A DNA stretch of 64,000 nt from Melastoma dodecandrum (GCA_029817715.1 JARUPY010000292.1:124001-188000); one strand, 5' to 3'; numbered from the stretch's first letter, positions 36,721 to 46,962 are shown. Notes: generated from the sequence alone by a model not told the origin. A program made the numbers and translations.

Positions 36721-36881
36721 AGCGGGCTGGAAGACAGTGCATGAGAAGGCCGCCGCGCAACCCTGCGGCGTCGCGGCCCGCCCCTTGCCTGCCCGGACGT
36801 GATAGCGAAACAGTCCGGGTGTAACGGCTCGCCGGTACACAACGCGGAGTTGCCGGCCCCGCGCCGGCCGGCGGAGACCGC

Positions 36882-39800
36882 ATGGGCCTCGTCCTCTACG
36901 CCCTGAAGTTCCGGATCACGACCTACGTGCTCGCGGTGCTGATGATGCTGGGCGGCATCGGCGCGATCGTCGTCATGCCGAAGGATGTGCTGCCGGTCGT
37001 CGATATCCCGGTGGTCGTGGTGGTCTGGACCTATACCGGCCTGTCCGCGCCGGAGATGGAACAGCGCATCACCACCTACGCCGAGTACGGCATCTCCAAC
37101 AACGTCAACAACATCCGCCGCTCGGAATCGACGACCCTCCAGGGCACGGCGGTGCAGCGGATCTACTTCGATCCGTCCGTGAGCCTCGATCTCGCGATCG
37201 CCCAGGTGGTCTCCTCGACCAACTCGATCCGCGCCGTGATGCCCCCGGGCACGCAGCCGCCGGTGATCGTGCGCTACTCCGCCTCCTCGGTGCCGGTGAT
37301 CCAGCTCGCCCTGACCTCGGCGAAGCAGAGCCTCAACGAGGTCTACGACTACGCCCAGTACCGCATCCGCCAGACGCTGGCGCAGGTGCCGGGCTCGACG
37401 CTGCCGTCGCCCTTCGGCGGCGCACCCCGCCAGATCATGGTCGATCTCGACCTCAACGCCCTCCAGGCGCTCGGCCTGACGCCCCTCGACGTCACCAACG
37501 CCATGACGGCCCAGAACCTGACGGTGCCGTCCGGCCTCGCCAAGATCGGCGAGCAGCAATACCCGGTGCAGCTCAACGCCACCCCGCCCTCGATCGAGAC
37601 CCTCAACCTCGCCCCGATCAAGGTGGTGGCCGGCCAGCCCGTGCTGATGCGCGACGTGGCCTATGTCCGCGACGGCGGCCCGCCGCAGGTCAACGTGGTC
37701 AGCGCCGACGGCCAGCAGGCCGTGCTGATGCAGATCATCAAGAACGGCACCGCCTCGACGCTCAACGTCGTCAACAACGTCAAGGCGGCGATGCCGACGA
37801 TCCGCGCGGCGGCGCCCGAGGGGCTGTCGATCAAGCAGCTCTTCGACCAATCGGTCTTCGTCTCGAACGCCATCGAGGGCGTGCTGCACGAGGCGCTGAC
37901 CGCCGCGGCCCTGACCGGGCTGGCGATCCTGCTCTTCCTCGGGTCCTGGCGCTCGACCCTCGTGGTTCTGATCTCGATCCCCCTCTGCATCCTGACCGCG
38001 CTCTCCGTGCTCACGGCCCTCGGCGAGAGCATCAACGTCATGACGCTCGGCGGGCTCGCGCTCGCGGTCGGCATCCTCGTCGACGACGCCACGGTGGCGG
38101 TGGAGAACACGTATCGGCTCTTCGAGGAGGGCGAGGATTTTTACACCGCGAGAGCGTGGTCCACGGCGCCGCCGGCATCGCGAAGCCCGCGCTGATCTCG
38201 ACGCTGGCGATCTGCGCGGCCTTCACGGCGGTGTTCGCGCTCACCGACACGCCGAAATACCTGTTCACCCCGCAGGCGCTCGCGGTCGTGTTCGCGATGC
38301 TGACCTCCTACCTGCTGTCGCGCACCCTGGTGCCGCTGCTGATCGACGTGATCGTGGCGCCGGAATACCGGCAGAAGCACGCCAAGGACCGGGACCAGCA
38401 TGAGCTGCCCCGGCGGGGCCGCATCGCCCGCGCCGTCGGCGTCGTCGGGGCGCCGCTCATGCGGCTCGCCGGCTGGATTCATGGCCACTTCGAGCGCGGC
38501 TTCACGCGGTTCCACCGGGGCTATGTCGGCCTGCTGCACGCGGTGCTGCGCCACCGGATCATCACCCTGGGGGTCGTGGGCGTCGTGCTCGGGATGACCG
38601 GCGTGCTGTTCGTCTTCGTCGGGCAGGATTACTTCCCGCAGATCGAGGCGAGCCAGATGACCATGCATCTGCGCACCCGCACCGGCATGCGCATCGAGAC
38701 CGCCCGGCAGGTCTTCGCCGAAGTGGAGGACACGGTCCGCGAGATCATCCCGGCCGGCGAGATCGACCAGATCCTCGACAATATCGGTCTGCCGTCGAAC
38801 AACTACAACTTCGCGTTCTCGGACGGGTCGTTCGTCTCCTACAACGACGGCCAGATGCTGATCAGCCTCAAGGAGGGCCACGGCTCGGTGGCGGGCTACA
38901 CGAAGCGTCTGCGGGACGTGCTGATGAAGCGCTTCCCCGACGTGACGGTGTATTTCCAGCCCGCCGACATGATCACCCAGATCCTGAATTTCGGCGTCAT
39001 CACGCCGATCGACGTGCAGGTCTCCGGCCGCCACAAGGAGAAGGATCTGGAGGTCGCCCAGCGCATCGTCCAGCGGCTGAAGCACACCAAGGGCCTCGTC
39101 GACGTCCACCTGCAGCAGATCGTCAACGAGCCGCAATTCTACGTCGACGTCGACCGGCGCCTCGCCTCCGAACTCGGGCTCAGCGAGCAGCAGGTGGCGC
39201 AGAACATGAACATCTCGCTGTCGGGCAGCTATCAGGTCACGCCGAACTTCTGGCCCGATCCGAAGACCGGCATCCCCTACCAGCTCTGGGTGCAGACGCC
39301 CGAATACCGCAACAGCTCGCTCGATGACCTGCGCAACACGCCGATGTTCGTGCGCGCCGCCGCGACCTCGGGATCGGGCCCCGGCGTGCTGACCCTGCTC
39401 TCCAGCCTCGCCGACCTGCGCCGGACGCCGACGCAGACCATGATCAGCCACGTCAACATCCAGCCGACCTTCGACATCTACGCCGCGGTGCAGGACCGGG
39501 ATCTCGGCTCGGTCGCCCGCGACATCGACGCCATCGTGCAGGACGAGCAGAAGAACCTGGAGGCCCCCGACAAGATCGCGGTGCGGGGCCAGATCGAGAA
39601 CATGCGCTCGGCCTTCTTCCGCCTGGAGATCGGCCTCGGCGTCGCGCTGATCGCCGTCTACCTGCTGATGGCGGTGAACTATCAGAGCTGGGGCGACCCG
39701 TTCGTGGTGATCGCCGCCCTGCCGATGGCCTTCTGCGGCATCACCTTCGCGCTGTTCATCACCGGCACGACCTTCTCGATCCCGTCGATCTTCGGGGCGA

Positions 39801-40159
39801 TCATGTCGGTGGGCATCGCCTCGGCGAACTCGATCCTGCTCGTGACCTTCGCCAAGGAGCACCGGGAGGCGACGGGCTGCAGCGCCCTGGAGGCCGCGAT
39901 CACCGCGGGCGAGACGCGGCTGCGCCCGGTGCTGATGACCGCCTCGGCGATGTTTCTGGGGTTGATCCCGATGGCATTGGGCACCGGCGAGGGCGGCGAG
40001 CAGAACGCGGCGCTCGCCCGCGCGGTGATGGGCGGCATCGCCTTCGCGACGCCGGCGACGCTGCTGCTGGTGCCGTTCCTCTACGTGCTGATGCGGGGCG
40101 GACCGGCGCAGCCGGTGCAGGATTATCTGGAGCCGGAGGGGCAGCCGGCGGCGGCATAG
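36882..40159 (+). pseudogene. RND efflux permease, frameshifted
   Basis: AcrB/MdtB-type inner-membrane proton-driven exporter. The first frame (to 38195) covers about 420 true residues including VDDATVAVENTYRLFEEG, the proton-relay helix; the second (from about 38,150) resumes with VHGAAGIAKPALISTLAICAAF and runs through the second periplasmic and membrane half to 40159. One missing base near 38,138-38,150 (close to a T5 run) explains it. Full length would be about 1,092 residues. No periplasmic adaptor or outer-membrane gene is adjacent. As read it is disrupted; a sequencing error is possible. Confidence 0.85.
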
Positions 40160-40183
40160 GGCACCGAGACGTGCGCCGCGCGT

Positions 40184-40358
40184 CTCTCCCCCCTCTGCGG
40201 GGGAGGGTGGCCCGCGAAGCGGGTCGGGAGAGGGGAGCGACGGTGCAGAACCGAACGCCGGCCTGCATGAAGGTCGGCACCCACTTCGGAAACCGGGCTC
40301 CCCTCTCCCGACCCCTGCCGACGCAGGGGCCACTCTCCCCCGCAGATGTGGGGAGGGG
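40184..40358. repeat. large inverted repeat between RND gene and cynS
   Basis: Left arm (about 40,184-40,241) contains CCCTCTGCGGGGGAGGGTGG and GGGTCGGGAGAGGGGA; right arm (about 40,294-40,358) contains their complements (TCCCCTCTCCCGACCC and CCACTCTCCCCCGCAGA). Related half-copies occur near 14,490 and 30,370. Long hairpin potential; may also limit transcription between the convergent genes. Confidence 0.65.
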
Positions 40359-40376
40359 AAGCCCCTCTGAGCCTGC

Positions 40377-40865
40377 TCAGCCCTCCTTGAAGCCGTATTC
40401 CGGCGTGGCATCGTCGTTGCCGTAATACTTGTACGGCAGGAACTTGCCCGACATGGTGAGCTTCACCCGGTCGCCCTTGTTGTTGGCCTCCCGGGCCATC
40501 TCCATGTTGAAGTCGATCGCCGACATGATGCCGTCGCCGAACTCCTCCTGGATCAGCTCCTTGAAGGTCGTGCCGTAGACCATCACCAGCTCGTAGAAGC
40601 GGTAGATCAGCGGGTCGGTGGGTGGCATGGACGGGATCGAGCCCCGGTATGGCGCCTCATTGAGCATCCGCTCCTCGGCGGCGGAGAGCCCGAACAGCTC
40701 CGCCGCGCGCTTCGCCTGGGCCTTGGGCAGCTTCATCTGGCCCATGCAGGCCGCGGTGATCAGGAACGGCGACAGGCCGCCGATCGCGTCGTGGATGTGC
40801 TTCCAGCTCCAGCCCTTCTCGCGCTTGATGTCGAGCAACTTCTCGGTGAGGTCCTCACGCTTCAT
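40377..40865 (-). CDS. cynS: cyanase (cyanate hydratase)
   Basis: Decomposes cyanate with bicarbonate to ammonia and CO2. 162 residues: an N-terminal helix-turn-helix-like domain and the C-terminal catalytic domain with R89, E92 (LIYRFYELV) and S115 (GIMSAIDF), the cyanase triad. GGGAG lies upstream of ATG 40865. No carbonic anhydrase or cyanate transporter gene is adjacent. Convergent with the RND gene. Confidence 0.95.
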   Translation of the reverse strand: MKREDLTEKLLDIKREKGWSWKHIHDAIGGLSPFLITAACMGQMKLPKAQAKRAAELFGLSAAEERMLNEAPYRGSIPSMPPTDPLIYRFYELVMVYGTTFKELIQEEFGDGIMSAIDFNMEMAREANNKGDRVKLTMSGKFLPYKYYGNDDATPEYGFKEG

Positions 40866-41087
40866 CGTTCGCTCCCTGCGTGATCGCGGACGGGCGTCAA
40901 AGCGGCCCGTCCGCGCCCCTCGGCAAGGCGTGTGCCAAGCGCGGCACCGGGACGGTGATCGGTGACGGGCGCGCACAAGCGTGCTTTCGGTGCACCGGAG
41001 GAGCGGGAAGCGCACAAGCCCGACCGGAAATGCTTGCATCCGTGGCGTGTTTTCGGACCATGCGTCTTCGGGTCTCGGAGGCGGGCT

Positions 41088-42677
41088 TTGGGCGGAGACG
41101 AACAGGACGGGCACAGGGCCGACGAGCCGGCGGGCGCAGCCGCGCTGCCGGCGCCGTGGGAATTCGTGCTGCCGGAGGAACCCGCCACCGAGGATCTCGG
41201 CCTGTTCCTGTCCGAGCTGCTGCGCCCGGGCGACGTCGTGGCGCTCTCCGGGGGGCTGGGCGGCGGCAAGACGACACTGGCCCGCGCGGTCATCCGCGAA
41301 CTCGCCGGCGACCCGCGGCTGGAGGTGCCGAGCCCGACCTTCACGCTGATCCAGCCCTACGCGGCCCGGGACGGGCGGCCGATCATCCACGCCGACCTCT
41401 ATCGGCTGCGCGATCCCGACGAGCTGGTGGAACTCGGCTTCGACGAGATGGCCGAGGGCGCGATCACCCTGGTCGAGTGGCCCGACCGGATGCCGCCCCG
41501 GGACGGCCCGGTGCTCACCGTCGACCTGTCCCTGCGGGCGGAGTTCGGCCCCGGGGCGCGGCTTGCCCGGATCGATGGGTCCGGCGGCATGCGCGCCCGG
41601 CTCGACCGGGCCCGGGCGGTGCGCCGCCTCCTCGACCGCAGCGGCTGGGATATCGCCGAGCGCGTGCTGATGCAGGGGGACGCCTCCTCCCGCGCCTACG
41701 AGCGCCTGACCAAGCCCGACGGCACCAGCGCCGTGCTGATGATCGCGCCGCCCAGGCCCGACGGGCCGCCGGTGCGCGACGGCAAGCCCTACAGCGCGAT
41801 CGTGCACTTGGCCGAGAGCGTCCACGCCTTCGTGGCCCTCGACCGAGGCCTGCGGGCGCTCGGCTTCTCGGCGCCGAAAATCTACGGCGAGGATCTCGCC
41901 GAGGGCCTGCTGATCCTGGAGGATCTCGGCAGCGAGCCCGTGGTCGAGGCGGGCGCCCCGCGGCCCGAGCGCTACGCCGAGGCGGTGCGGCTGCTCGCCA
42001 AGCTCCACGCCACACCGCTGCCCGCGACCCTGCCGGTGGCGGCGGGGATCGACCACGTGCTGCCCGCCTACGACACGGAGGCGCTGCTGTTCGAGACGGA
42101 GCTGATGCCCGACTGGTACGCCCCGGCGATCCGCAACGTCAGCCTGTCCGCGGCGGCGCGGGGCGCCTTCGTGGACCTGTGGCGCGAGGCCCTGCAGGGC
42201 GCGGTCCCGGATCGGCCGACCTGGACCCTGCGCGACTACCATTCCCCCAACCTGATCTGGCTCCCCGAGCGCGACGGGCTGGAGCGGGTCGGGCTGATCG
42301 ACTTCCAGGACGCGGTGATGGGCCACCCGGCCTACGATGTCGCCTCGCTCCTGCAGGATGCCCGGGTCGATGCCAGCGCCGAGTTCGAGCTGCGGCTGCT
42401 CGGCCTCTACGCGCGGGAGCGCCGGGGCCGGGACCCGGCCTTCGATGTCGGCGCGTTCGCGACCGCCTACGCGCTGCTGGCCGCCCAGCGCGCCACCAAG
42501 ATCCTCGGCATCTTCGCCCGCCTCGACCGGCGGGACGGCAAGCCCGGCTATCTCGCCCACCTGCCGCGGATCGAGGGCTATCTCACCCGCAACCTCGCCC
42601 ATCCGGCGCTCGCCGGGCTGCGGGCGTGGCACGCGGAGCATCTGCCGGGCCTCGTCGCCTCCGAACCCGAACCCTGA
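41088..42677 (+). CDS. TsaE-AmgK fusion: t6A ATPase plus N-acetylmuramate/GlcNAc kinase
   Basis: A 529-residue fusion. Residues about 20-170 are TsaE, the ATPase needed for threonylcarbamoyl modification of tRNA A37 (Walker A GGLGGGKTT at 55-63; HADLYRL; LVEWPDR). Residues about 180-529 form an aminoglycoside-phosphotransferase-like sugar kinase of the AmgK type (LRDYHSPNLIW catalytic loop; VGLIDFQDAVMG magnesium motif). TTG 41088 is chosen: GGAGG sits six bases before it. The next gene is MurU-like, so the kinase part probably serves anhydro-muropeptide sugar recycling. This fusion is known in alphaproteobacteria. Confidence 0.88.
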   Translation: MGGDEQDGHRADEPAGAAALPAPWEFVLPEEPATEDLGLFLSELLRPGDVVALSGGLGGGKTTLARAVIRELAGDPRLEVPSPTFTLIQPYAARDGRPIIHADLYRLRDPDELVELGFDEMAEGAITLVEWPDRMPPRDGPVLTVDLSLRAEFGPGARLARIDGSGGMRARLDRARAVRRLLDRSGWDIAERVLMQGDASSRAYERLTKPDGTSAVLMIAPPRPDGPPVRDGKPYSAIVHLAESVHAFVALDRGLRALGFSAPKIYGEDLAEGLLILEDLGSEPVVEAGAPRPERYAEAVRLLAKLHATPLPATLPVAAGIDHVLPAYDTEALLFETELMPDWYAPAIRNVSLSAAARGAFVDLWREALQGAVPDRPTWTLRDYHSPNLIWLPERDGLERVGLIDFQDAVMGHPAYDVASLLQDARVDASAEFELRLLGLYARERRGRDPAFDVGAFATAYALLAAQRATKILGIFARLDRRDGKPGYLAHLPRIEGYLTRNLAHPALAGLRAWHAEHLPGLVASEPEP

Positions 42678-42696
42678 CCACCGGATCCGTCACCGC

Positions 42697-43437
42697 ATGA
42701 GCGAGCCTAGCCCCGCCGTCAGCCGCGCCTTCGTCCTGGCCGCGGGCCTGGGCAAGCGCATGCGGCCGGTGACCGCTACGGTCCCAAAACCCCTGGTGGA
42801 GGTGGCCGGCAAGGCCCTCCTCGACCACGCCCTCGACCGGGTCGCCGAGGCCGGGATCGGCACCGCGATCGTCAACGTCCACTACCTGCCGGATCTGATC
42901 GAGGGCCATCTCGCGCGCCGGACCGAGGGCCCGGCCACGATCGTGTCCGACGAGCGCGCGGCCCTGCTGGAGACGGGCGGGGGCATCCGCAAGGCGCTGC
43001 CGCTCCTGGGCGATGCGCCCTTCGCGGTGCTGAACTCGGATTCGTTCTGGCTGGAGGGCCCTGCTTCCAACCTGCGCCGGCTGATCGAGACCTGGGACGC
43101 CACGCGCATGGACGGCCTGCTCCTGGTCGCCCCCACCACCACGAGCCTCGGCTACGAGGGCGCGGGCGACTTCGTGATGGATGCGGACGGGCGCCTGGAG
43201 CGCCGCGGCGAGCGGGCGGTGGCACCGTTCATCTACGCGGGCGTGGCGATCCTGACGCCGGCGCTGTTCGCCGACACGCCGGAGGGCGCCTTCTCGCTGA
43301 ACCTCCTGTTCGACCGGGCGATCGCGGCCAGGCGGCTGTTCGGCATGCGCCTCGACGGTCAGTGGCTGCATGTCGGCACGCCGGAGGCGATCCGGGCCGC
43401 GGAGGAGCGGGTGAAGGCGAGCGCGCGGATCCTGTAG
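42697..43437 (+). CDS. murU: MurU-like N-acetylmuramate 1-phosphate uridylyltransferase
   Basis: A 246-residue nucleotidyltransferase with the pyrophosphorylase signature AAGLGKRMRPVT and PKPLVEVAGK, and LNSDSFWLEG for metal binding. In the cell-wall recycling shunt it converts MurNAc-1-P to UDP-MurNAc, bypassing fosfomycin-sensitive MurA. Starts 19 bases after the AmgK-type gene, so they form an operon and the functional call rests on both motif and context. Confidence 0.85.
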   Translation: MSEPSPAVSRAFVLAAGLGKRMRPVTATVPKPLVEVAGKALLDHALDRVAEAGIGTAIVNVHYLPDLIEGHLARRTEGPATIVSDERAALLETGGGIRKALPLLGDAPFAVLNSDSFWLEGPASNLRRLIETWDATRMDGLLLVAPTTTSLGYEGAGDFVMDADGRLERRGERAVAPFIYAGVAILTPALFADTPEGAFSLNLLFDRAIAARRLFGMRLDGQWLHVGTPEAIRAAEERVKASARIL

Positions 43438-43567
43438 CGTCGCGCTCCGGGCCGACTTCGCGCAGGGTGTCTTTGCCGAGTGTCTTTGCCAAATGTCTTG
43501 CCAAGCCCGATCCAAGCCTCTAGAAGCCCCCTCACACCGGCGGGCCGAGACCCCGCCGCCGTGTCAG

Positions 43568-43644
43568 GCGCCCGTAGCTCAGCTGGATAGAGCACCAGAC
43601 TACGAATCTGGGGGTCAGAGGTTCGAATCCTTTCGGGCGCGCCA
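43568..43644 (+). tRNA. tRNA-Arg (anticodon ACG)
   Basis: Acceptor stem GCGCCCG/CGGGCGC, D arm AGCTCAGCTGGATAGAGC, anticodon stem CCAGA/TCTGG with loop CTACGAA (anticodon ACG), T arm with GGTTCGAATCC, discriminator G and an encoded CCA at 43,642-43,644. The 130 bases before it (43,438-43,567) hold no gene. Confidence 0.97.
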
Positions 43645-43732
43645 TTACTTAATGCGTTTCTTGTTCATCGCTGAACCGGCTGGGGTAACGTCGAGACAAA
43701 TTCGGCCGTCCAGTACTGGACGTCGTGGACAG

Positions 43733-44150
43733 TCATCGGAGCCCTAGGACGATGGCGGCCAGCATGACGACGGCGGCGTAGTTGCGGGCGAGCTTCTCGT
43801 AGCGGGTTGCGATGCGGCGGAACTGCTTGAGCTTGGCAAAACAGCACTCGATCAGATGGCGCTCCTTAGTAGAGCGCCGTGTCGAGGTCGTGCGTCTGGG
43901 CGCGCGAGGGATTGTTCGGGATCGCGGCCTTCTCGCCCTTGTCGGAGACGCGCTTGCGCAACTGGTCGCTGTCGTAGGCGGCATCAGCCAGGATCGCGTC
44001 GGCCGGCAGGTCTGTCCGCAGCGCCTCGGCCTGCGGCGCGTCGCCGTTCCGGCTGGCCGTGAGGGCACAGCGCACCGGGCAACCGAGCCCAGGCACCGCC
44101 CGATGGATCTCGGTGCTCAGGCCGCCGCGTGAGCGGCCGAATAGAGGCTC
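43733..44150 (-). pseudogene. IS5-type transposase remnant
   Basis: The C-terminal half of an IS5-family (IS427-like) DDE transposase, starting around FGRSRGGLSTEIH, then PADAILADAAYDSDQLRKR and, in another frame, ERHLIECCFAKLKQFRRIA and RNYAAVVMLAAIV. One extra base near 43,869 (CTCTACTAAGGAG) breaks the frame and introduces a stop. No N-terminal third, no clear inverted repeats. Dead remnant located just after tRNA-Arg. Confidence 0.8.
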
Positions 44151-44520
44151 TTATCGACCTTTGGCGAGTCGAGCGGCCTGACTGGGCACAGGGCAGACGA
44201 ACGGCGACGCGGTGGAGGTCTGCCTGTGCGCTGGCAGAGCGCTCGTAACCTCTGACGCGCCTGCGGTTTCGACGCGTCACGTCCGTTCCATCCCGTCCTC
44301 GTCGACCCTCTCCGGAACCGGCGCGCCAGATCAAGCCCGTGCTCGGGCGGCATAAACTTGACAGGACCGCAACCGTTCAATAATTGTTTCCACAGTGTTA
44401 ACGGTAGGAAAACAATACTGACATCGTCGTCTTAGGCATCCGCCGTCTCGCAAGACGAGGCAATGTTTCATATTGGGCGAAAATAACGCCATATCCGATC
44501 TTGGATAGGGGACGTTTTTC
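44151..44520. other. gap between IS5 remnant and GH16 gene
   Basis: No gene supported. The left part looks like further decayed IS or unrelated sequence; the right part (44,380-44,520) is markedly AT-richer than the rest of the window and probably holds the promoter of the GH16 gene. AGGGGACG lies upstream of its ATG. Confidence 0.4.
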
Positions 44521-46605
44521 ATGGTCGATCTGACAGGCTACAAACTTACCTTCGACGACGAATTCAACAACCTCAGCATTTCACCCACCGGCGCTGGCAC
44601 CACATGGGCCGATACGCGCGCCGAGTGGCGGATTTCAGACGGAAAGGCTGACGTCGGGTTCGGACGTTCGTCCTTCGTCGACCCGTCGTCCGGTTATAAT
44701 CCGTTTAGCGTTCAGAATGGCGCGCTCACAATCACGGCAGTACCTGACCGAACGACCGCCGGAGTTCCGGGAAGCTGGGAGTCGGGCCTGATCACCACGC
44801 AGGGCAACTTCTCGCAGACTTACGGCTACTTCGAAATGCGGGCGGATCTTTCGAACGATCCGCATGCGTGGGACGCATTTTGGATGATGCCTAATCAGCA
44901 ATCGTCCAGCTCAAACACCGACGCGAACCATCAAGAACTCGATGTTGTTGAACATTATGGCAACAACGACAAGGGCGTATATAGTACAATCCATACGACC
45001 GATCCACAGAATGGCGTTCGTTGGCAGGACAATCGTCAAGTCTACAGCGAGATGTCCGACCCATCCGGATACCACACCTATGGGGTCAATTGGCAGCCCG
45101 ACAAGCTTAGCTTCTATGTCGATGGCCAATTCAAGGGCTCTCAGGATACGCCATCCGACCTGCACAGTCCGATGTACATGATTGCCAATCTGGCAGTTCA
45201 GAGCGACACGGGAGCTACAGGCAGCCCGATCTCCTCAAGCATAGATTATATCCGGGCCTATTCGAATGCCGCGGACGCGGTGGCGGTGACGCAAGGCACC
45301 GTTTCGGCTCCGGATGGGCATGATCCGGGCCTGTACGGGGCAACGGCCAAATCGACTAGCGCGACCGGTTCGATGGGAGCCACCGGCCGCACGGGCGCGA
45401 CAGGGGCGACGGGTGCCACCGGCCCCTCGGGCAGCACGGGCGCGACCGGACCTTCAGGTGCGACCGGCAGCACCGGCGCGACCGGCTCAACCGCAACCAC
45501 CGGCAGCACGGGACCGACGGGCAGCACGGGCGCGTCCGGCTCGACAGGGGCGACGGGTGCCACCGGCCCCTCGGGCAGCACGGGTGCGACCGGACCTTCC
45601 GGCGCGACCGGCAGCACCGGCGCGACCGGCTCAACCGCGACCACCGGCAGCACGGGACCGACGGGCAGCACGGGCGCGTCCGGCTCGACAGGGGCGACGG
45701 GTGCCACCGGCCCCTCGGGCAGCACGGGTGCGACCGGACCAGCCGGCGTGACAGGCAGCACCGGCGCGACCGGCTCGACCGCGACCACCGGCAGCACGGG
45801 ACCGACGGGCAGCACGGGCGCGTCCGGCTCGACAGGGGCGACGGGTGCCACCGGCCCCTCGGGCAGCACGGGTGCGACCGGACCAGCCGGCGTGACAGGC
45901 AGCACCGGCGCGACCGGCTCGACCGCAACCACCGGCAGCACGGGCTCGACAGGGGCGACGGGTGCCACCGGCCCCTCGGGCAGCACGGGTGCGACCGGAC
46001 CTGCCGGCGTGACCGGCAGCACCGGCGCCACGGGTAGCACCAGCGCCACTGGCCCGACCGGGGCGACCGACCCCACAGGTTCCACCGGCCCGAAGGGTGC
46101 CATCGGTCAGACCAGTCCGAGCAGTGCCATCGGAAGCCGAGACCTCCATGGCCACGATCACGACCACGGCGACAAGGGTCACGGTCGTTACCGCGGCGTG
46201 ACGGGTCACGATCATGGAGCGCCGCGTTCAGTCGGAGCGACCGGCGGTCTTGGCGCCGTAATCAGCCCGGAAGCCGCCAATGCCGGGACGAATGCGAGTT
46301 TCTCGCAGACCCCGCAGGCCTCAAGTGCATCGGATCCGGATGTACTGAGTTCGCTGAGAGGCCTGATCAGCCAAGTGATCGACAACGGCGGCTCCGTGAG
46401 CGGCCTGCTCGACAATTCTGCCTTTCAGCACGACTCCCAGACACTCATGAAAGCGTTCAAGCTGGGTGGGACATCGGGGGACGTGACGTCCCAGGCGAAT
46501 AGCTCGATCGGGACGTTGAGGAACACGGGCGGCGGTTCTTCGTCCAGCCCGTCCGCACCGCACGATTTGCTCGACAATTTCGGAGCGAACCGGATGATGA
46601 CGTGA
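44521..46605 (+). CDS. GH16 glycanase domain fused to collagen-like repeats
   Basis: A 694-residue chimera. Residues 1-250 form a GH16 (beta-glucanase/licheninase-type) domain: FDDEFNN near the N terminus, [10 protein letters not shown], and the catalytic motif ELDVVEHYG with E139, D141 and E144. Residues about 281-523 are Gly-X-Y collagen-like triplets, mostly GAT, GST and GPS. Residues 524-694 are a tail with a His/Asp-rich stretch ([13 protein letters not shown]) and a less repetitive end. There is no N-terminal signal peptide, so export, if any, would be by another route such as type I secretion. GC and codon use in the GH16 part are lower than in neighbours, and an IS remnant and a tRNA lie upstream, which suggests acquisition. 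Likely acts on an extracellular beta-glucan or exopolysaccharide; that is inference. Confidence 0.88.
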   Translation: MVDLTGYKLTFDDEFNNLSISPTGAGTTWADTRAEWRISDGKADVGFGRSSFVDPSSGYNPFSVQNGALTITAVPDRTTAGVPGSWESGLITTQGNFSQTYGYFEMRADLSNDPHAWDAFWMMPNQQSSSSNTDANHQELDVVEHYGNNDKGVYSTIHTTDPQNGVRWQDNRQVYSEMSDPSGYHTYGVNWQPDKLSFYVDGQFKGSQDTPSDLHSPMYMIANLAVQSDTGATGSPISSSIDYIRAYSNAADAVAVTQGTVSAPDGHDPGLYGATAKSTSATGSMGATGRTGATGATGATGPSGSTGATGPSGATGSTGATGSTATTGSTGPTGSTGASGSTGATGATGPSGSTGATGPSGATGSTGATGSTATTGSTGPTGSTGASGSTGATGATGPSGSTGATGPAGVTGSTGATGSTATTGSTGPTGSTGASGSTGATGATGPSGSTGATGPAGVTGSTGATGSTATTGSTGSTGATGATGPSGSTGATGPAGVTGSTGATGSTSATGPTGATDPTGSTGPKGAIGQTSPSSAIGSRDLHGHDHDHGDKGHGRYRGVTGHDHGAPRSVGATGGLGAVISPEAANAGTNASFSQTPQASSASDPDVLSSLRGLISQVIDNGGSVSGLLDNSAFQHDSQTLMKAFKLGGTSGDVTSQANSSIGTLRNTGGGSSSSPSAPHDLLDNFGANRMMT
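45394..46086 (+). repeat. 144-bp tandem repeats encoding collagen-like tract
   Basis: Five units begin near 45,394, 45,538, 45,682, 45,826 and 45,943. Three successive steps are exactly 144 bp (16 triplets); the fourth unit is 117 bp, missing three triplets. Units differ by few bases, so they expanded recently. Four units carry the same defect, an ATT triplet (Ala for Gly) after GST; the last has diverged at that point. Confidence 0.9.
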
Positions 46606-46962
46606 GAGGACACCCGTCTGGGAGCCCTCCGCGCGCGGTGTTCCGGTCCGGTTGGATCATCTGCGGCGGCGAGTGGGCGCCGTTCCCGATCGGATTGCGA
46701 CGGTCTCGACGATGGGCGTCGCGGATCGGGACAGACGCGACTGGTCGCCTCTCCCGCACGGCCTAGCGGATTCACACGTCTCTGCCCGACACGCGACCCT
46801 GTCGGAACGAAGCGCTTTTCCCTCCCCCTCGTGGGGAGGGGCCAGTGTGGGGGAGGGGAGCGCATCGGCGCAGCTGTGTGGTATCGTAGGCCGCATGGGA
46901 GACGGGACCGGCGCCGCGTTCGGCACGGGCACGTCCACCGACCGCGCTGATCGGGTACGGCT
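46606..46962. other. gap with C/G-rich hairpin
   Basis: No gene supported. CCCTCCCC (46,820-46,827) and GGGGAGGG (46,833-46,840) form an 8-bp stem with a 5-base loop, followed by a further GGGGGAGGGGAG; similar to the repeats near 14.5, 30.4 and 40.2 kb. Confidence 0.5.

Noticed and set aside
45394..46086. CRISPR-like array from regular repeats
   Set aside because: The 144-bp units are contiguous coding repeats without spacers, in frame with Gly-X-Y triplets, and no cas genes are near.
45258..46103. Minus-strand frame of VAPVxPV repeats
   Set aside because: It is the complement of the collagen-like coding repeats; repetition is inherited from the real gene.
46820..46840. Rho-independent terminator for the GH16 gene
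   Set aside because: The hairpin is perfect but no T tract follows on the plus strand and it lies over 200 bases after the stop; it resembles the dispersed repeats.
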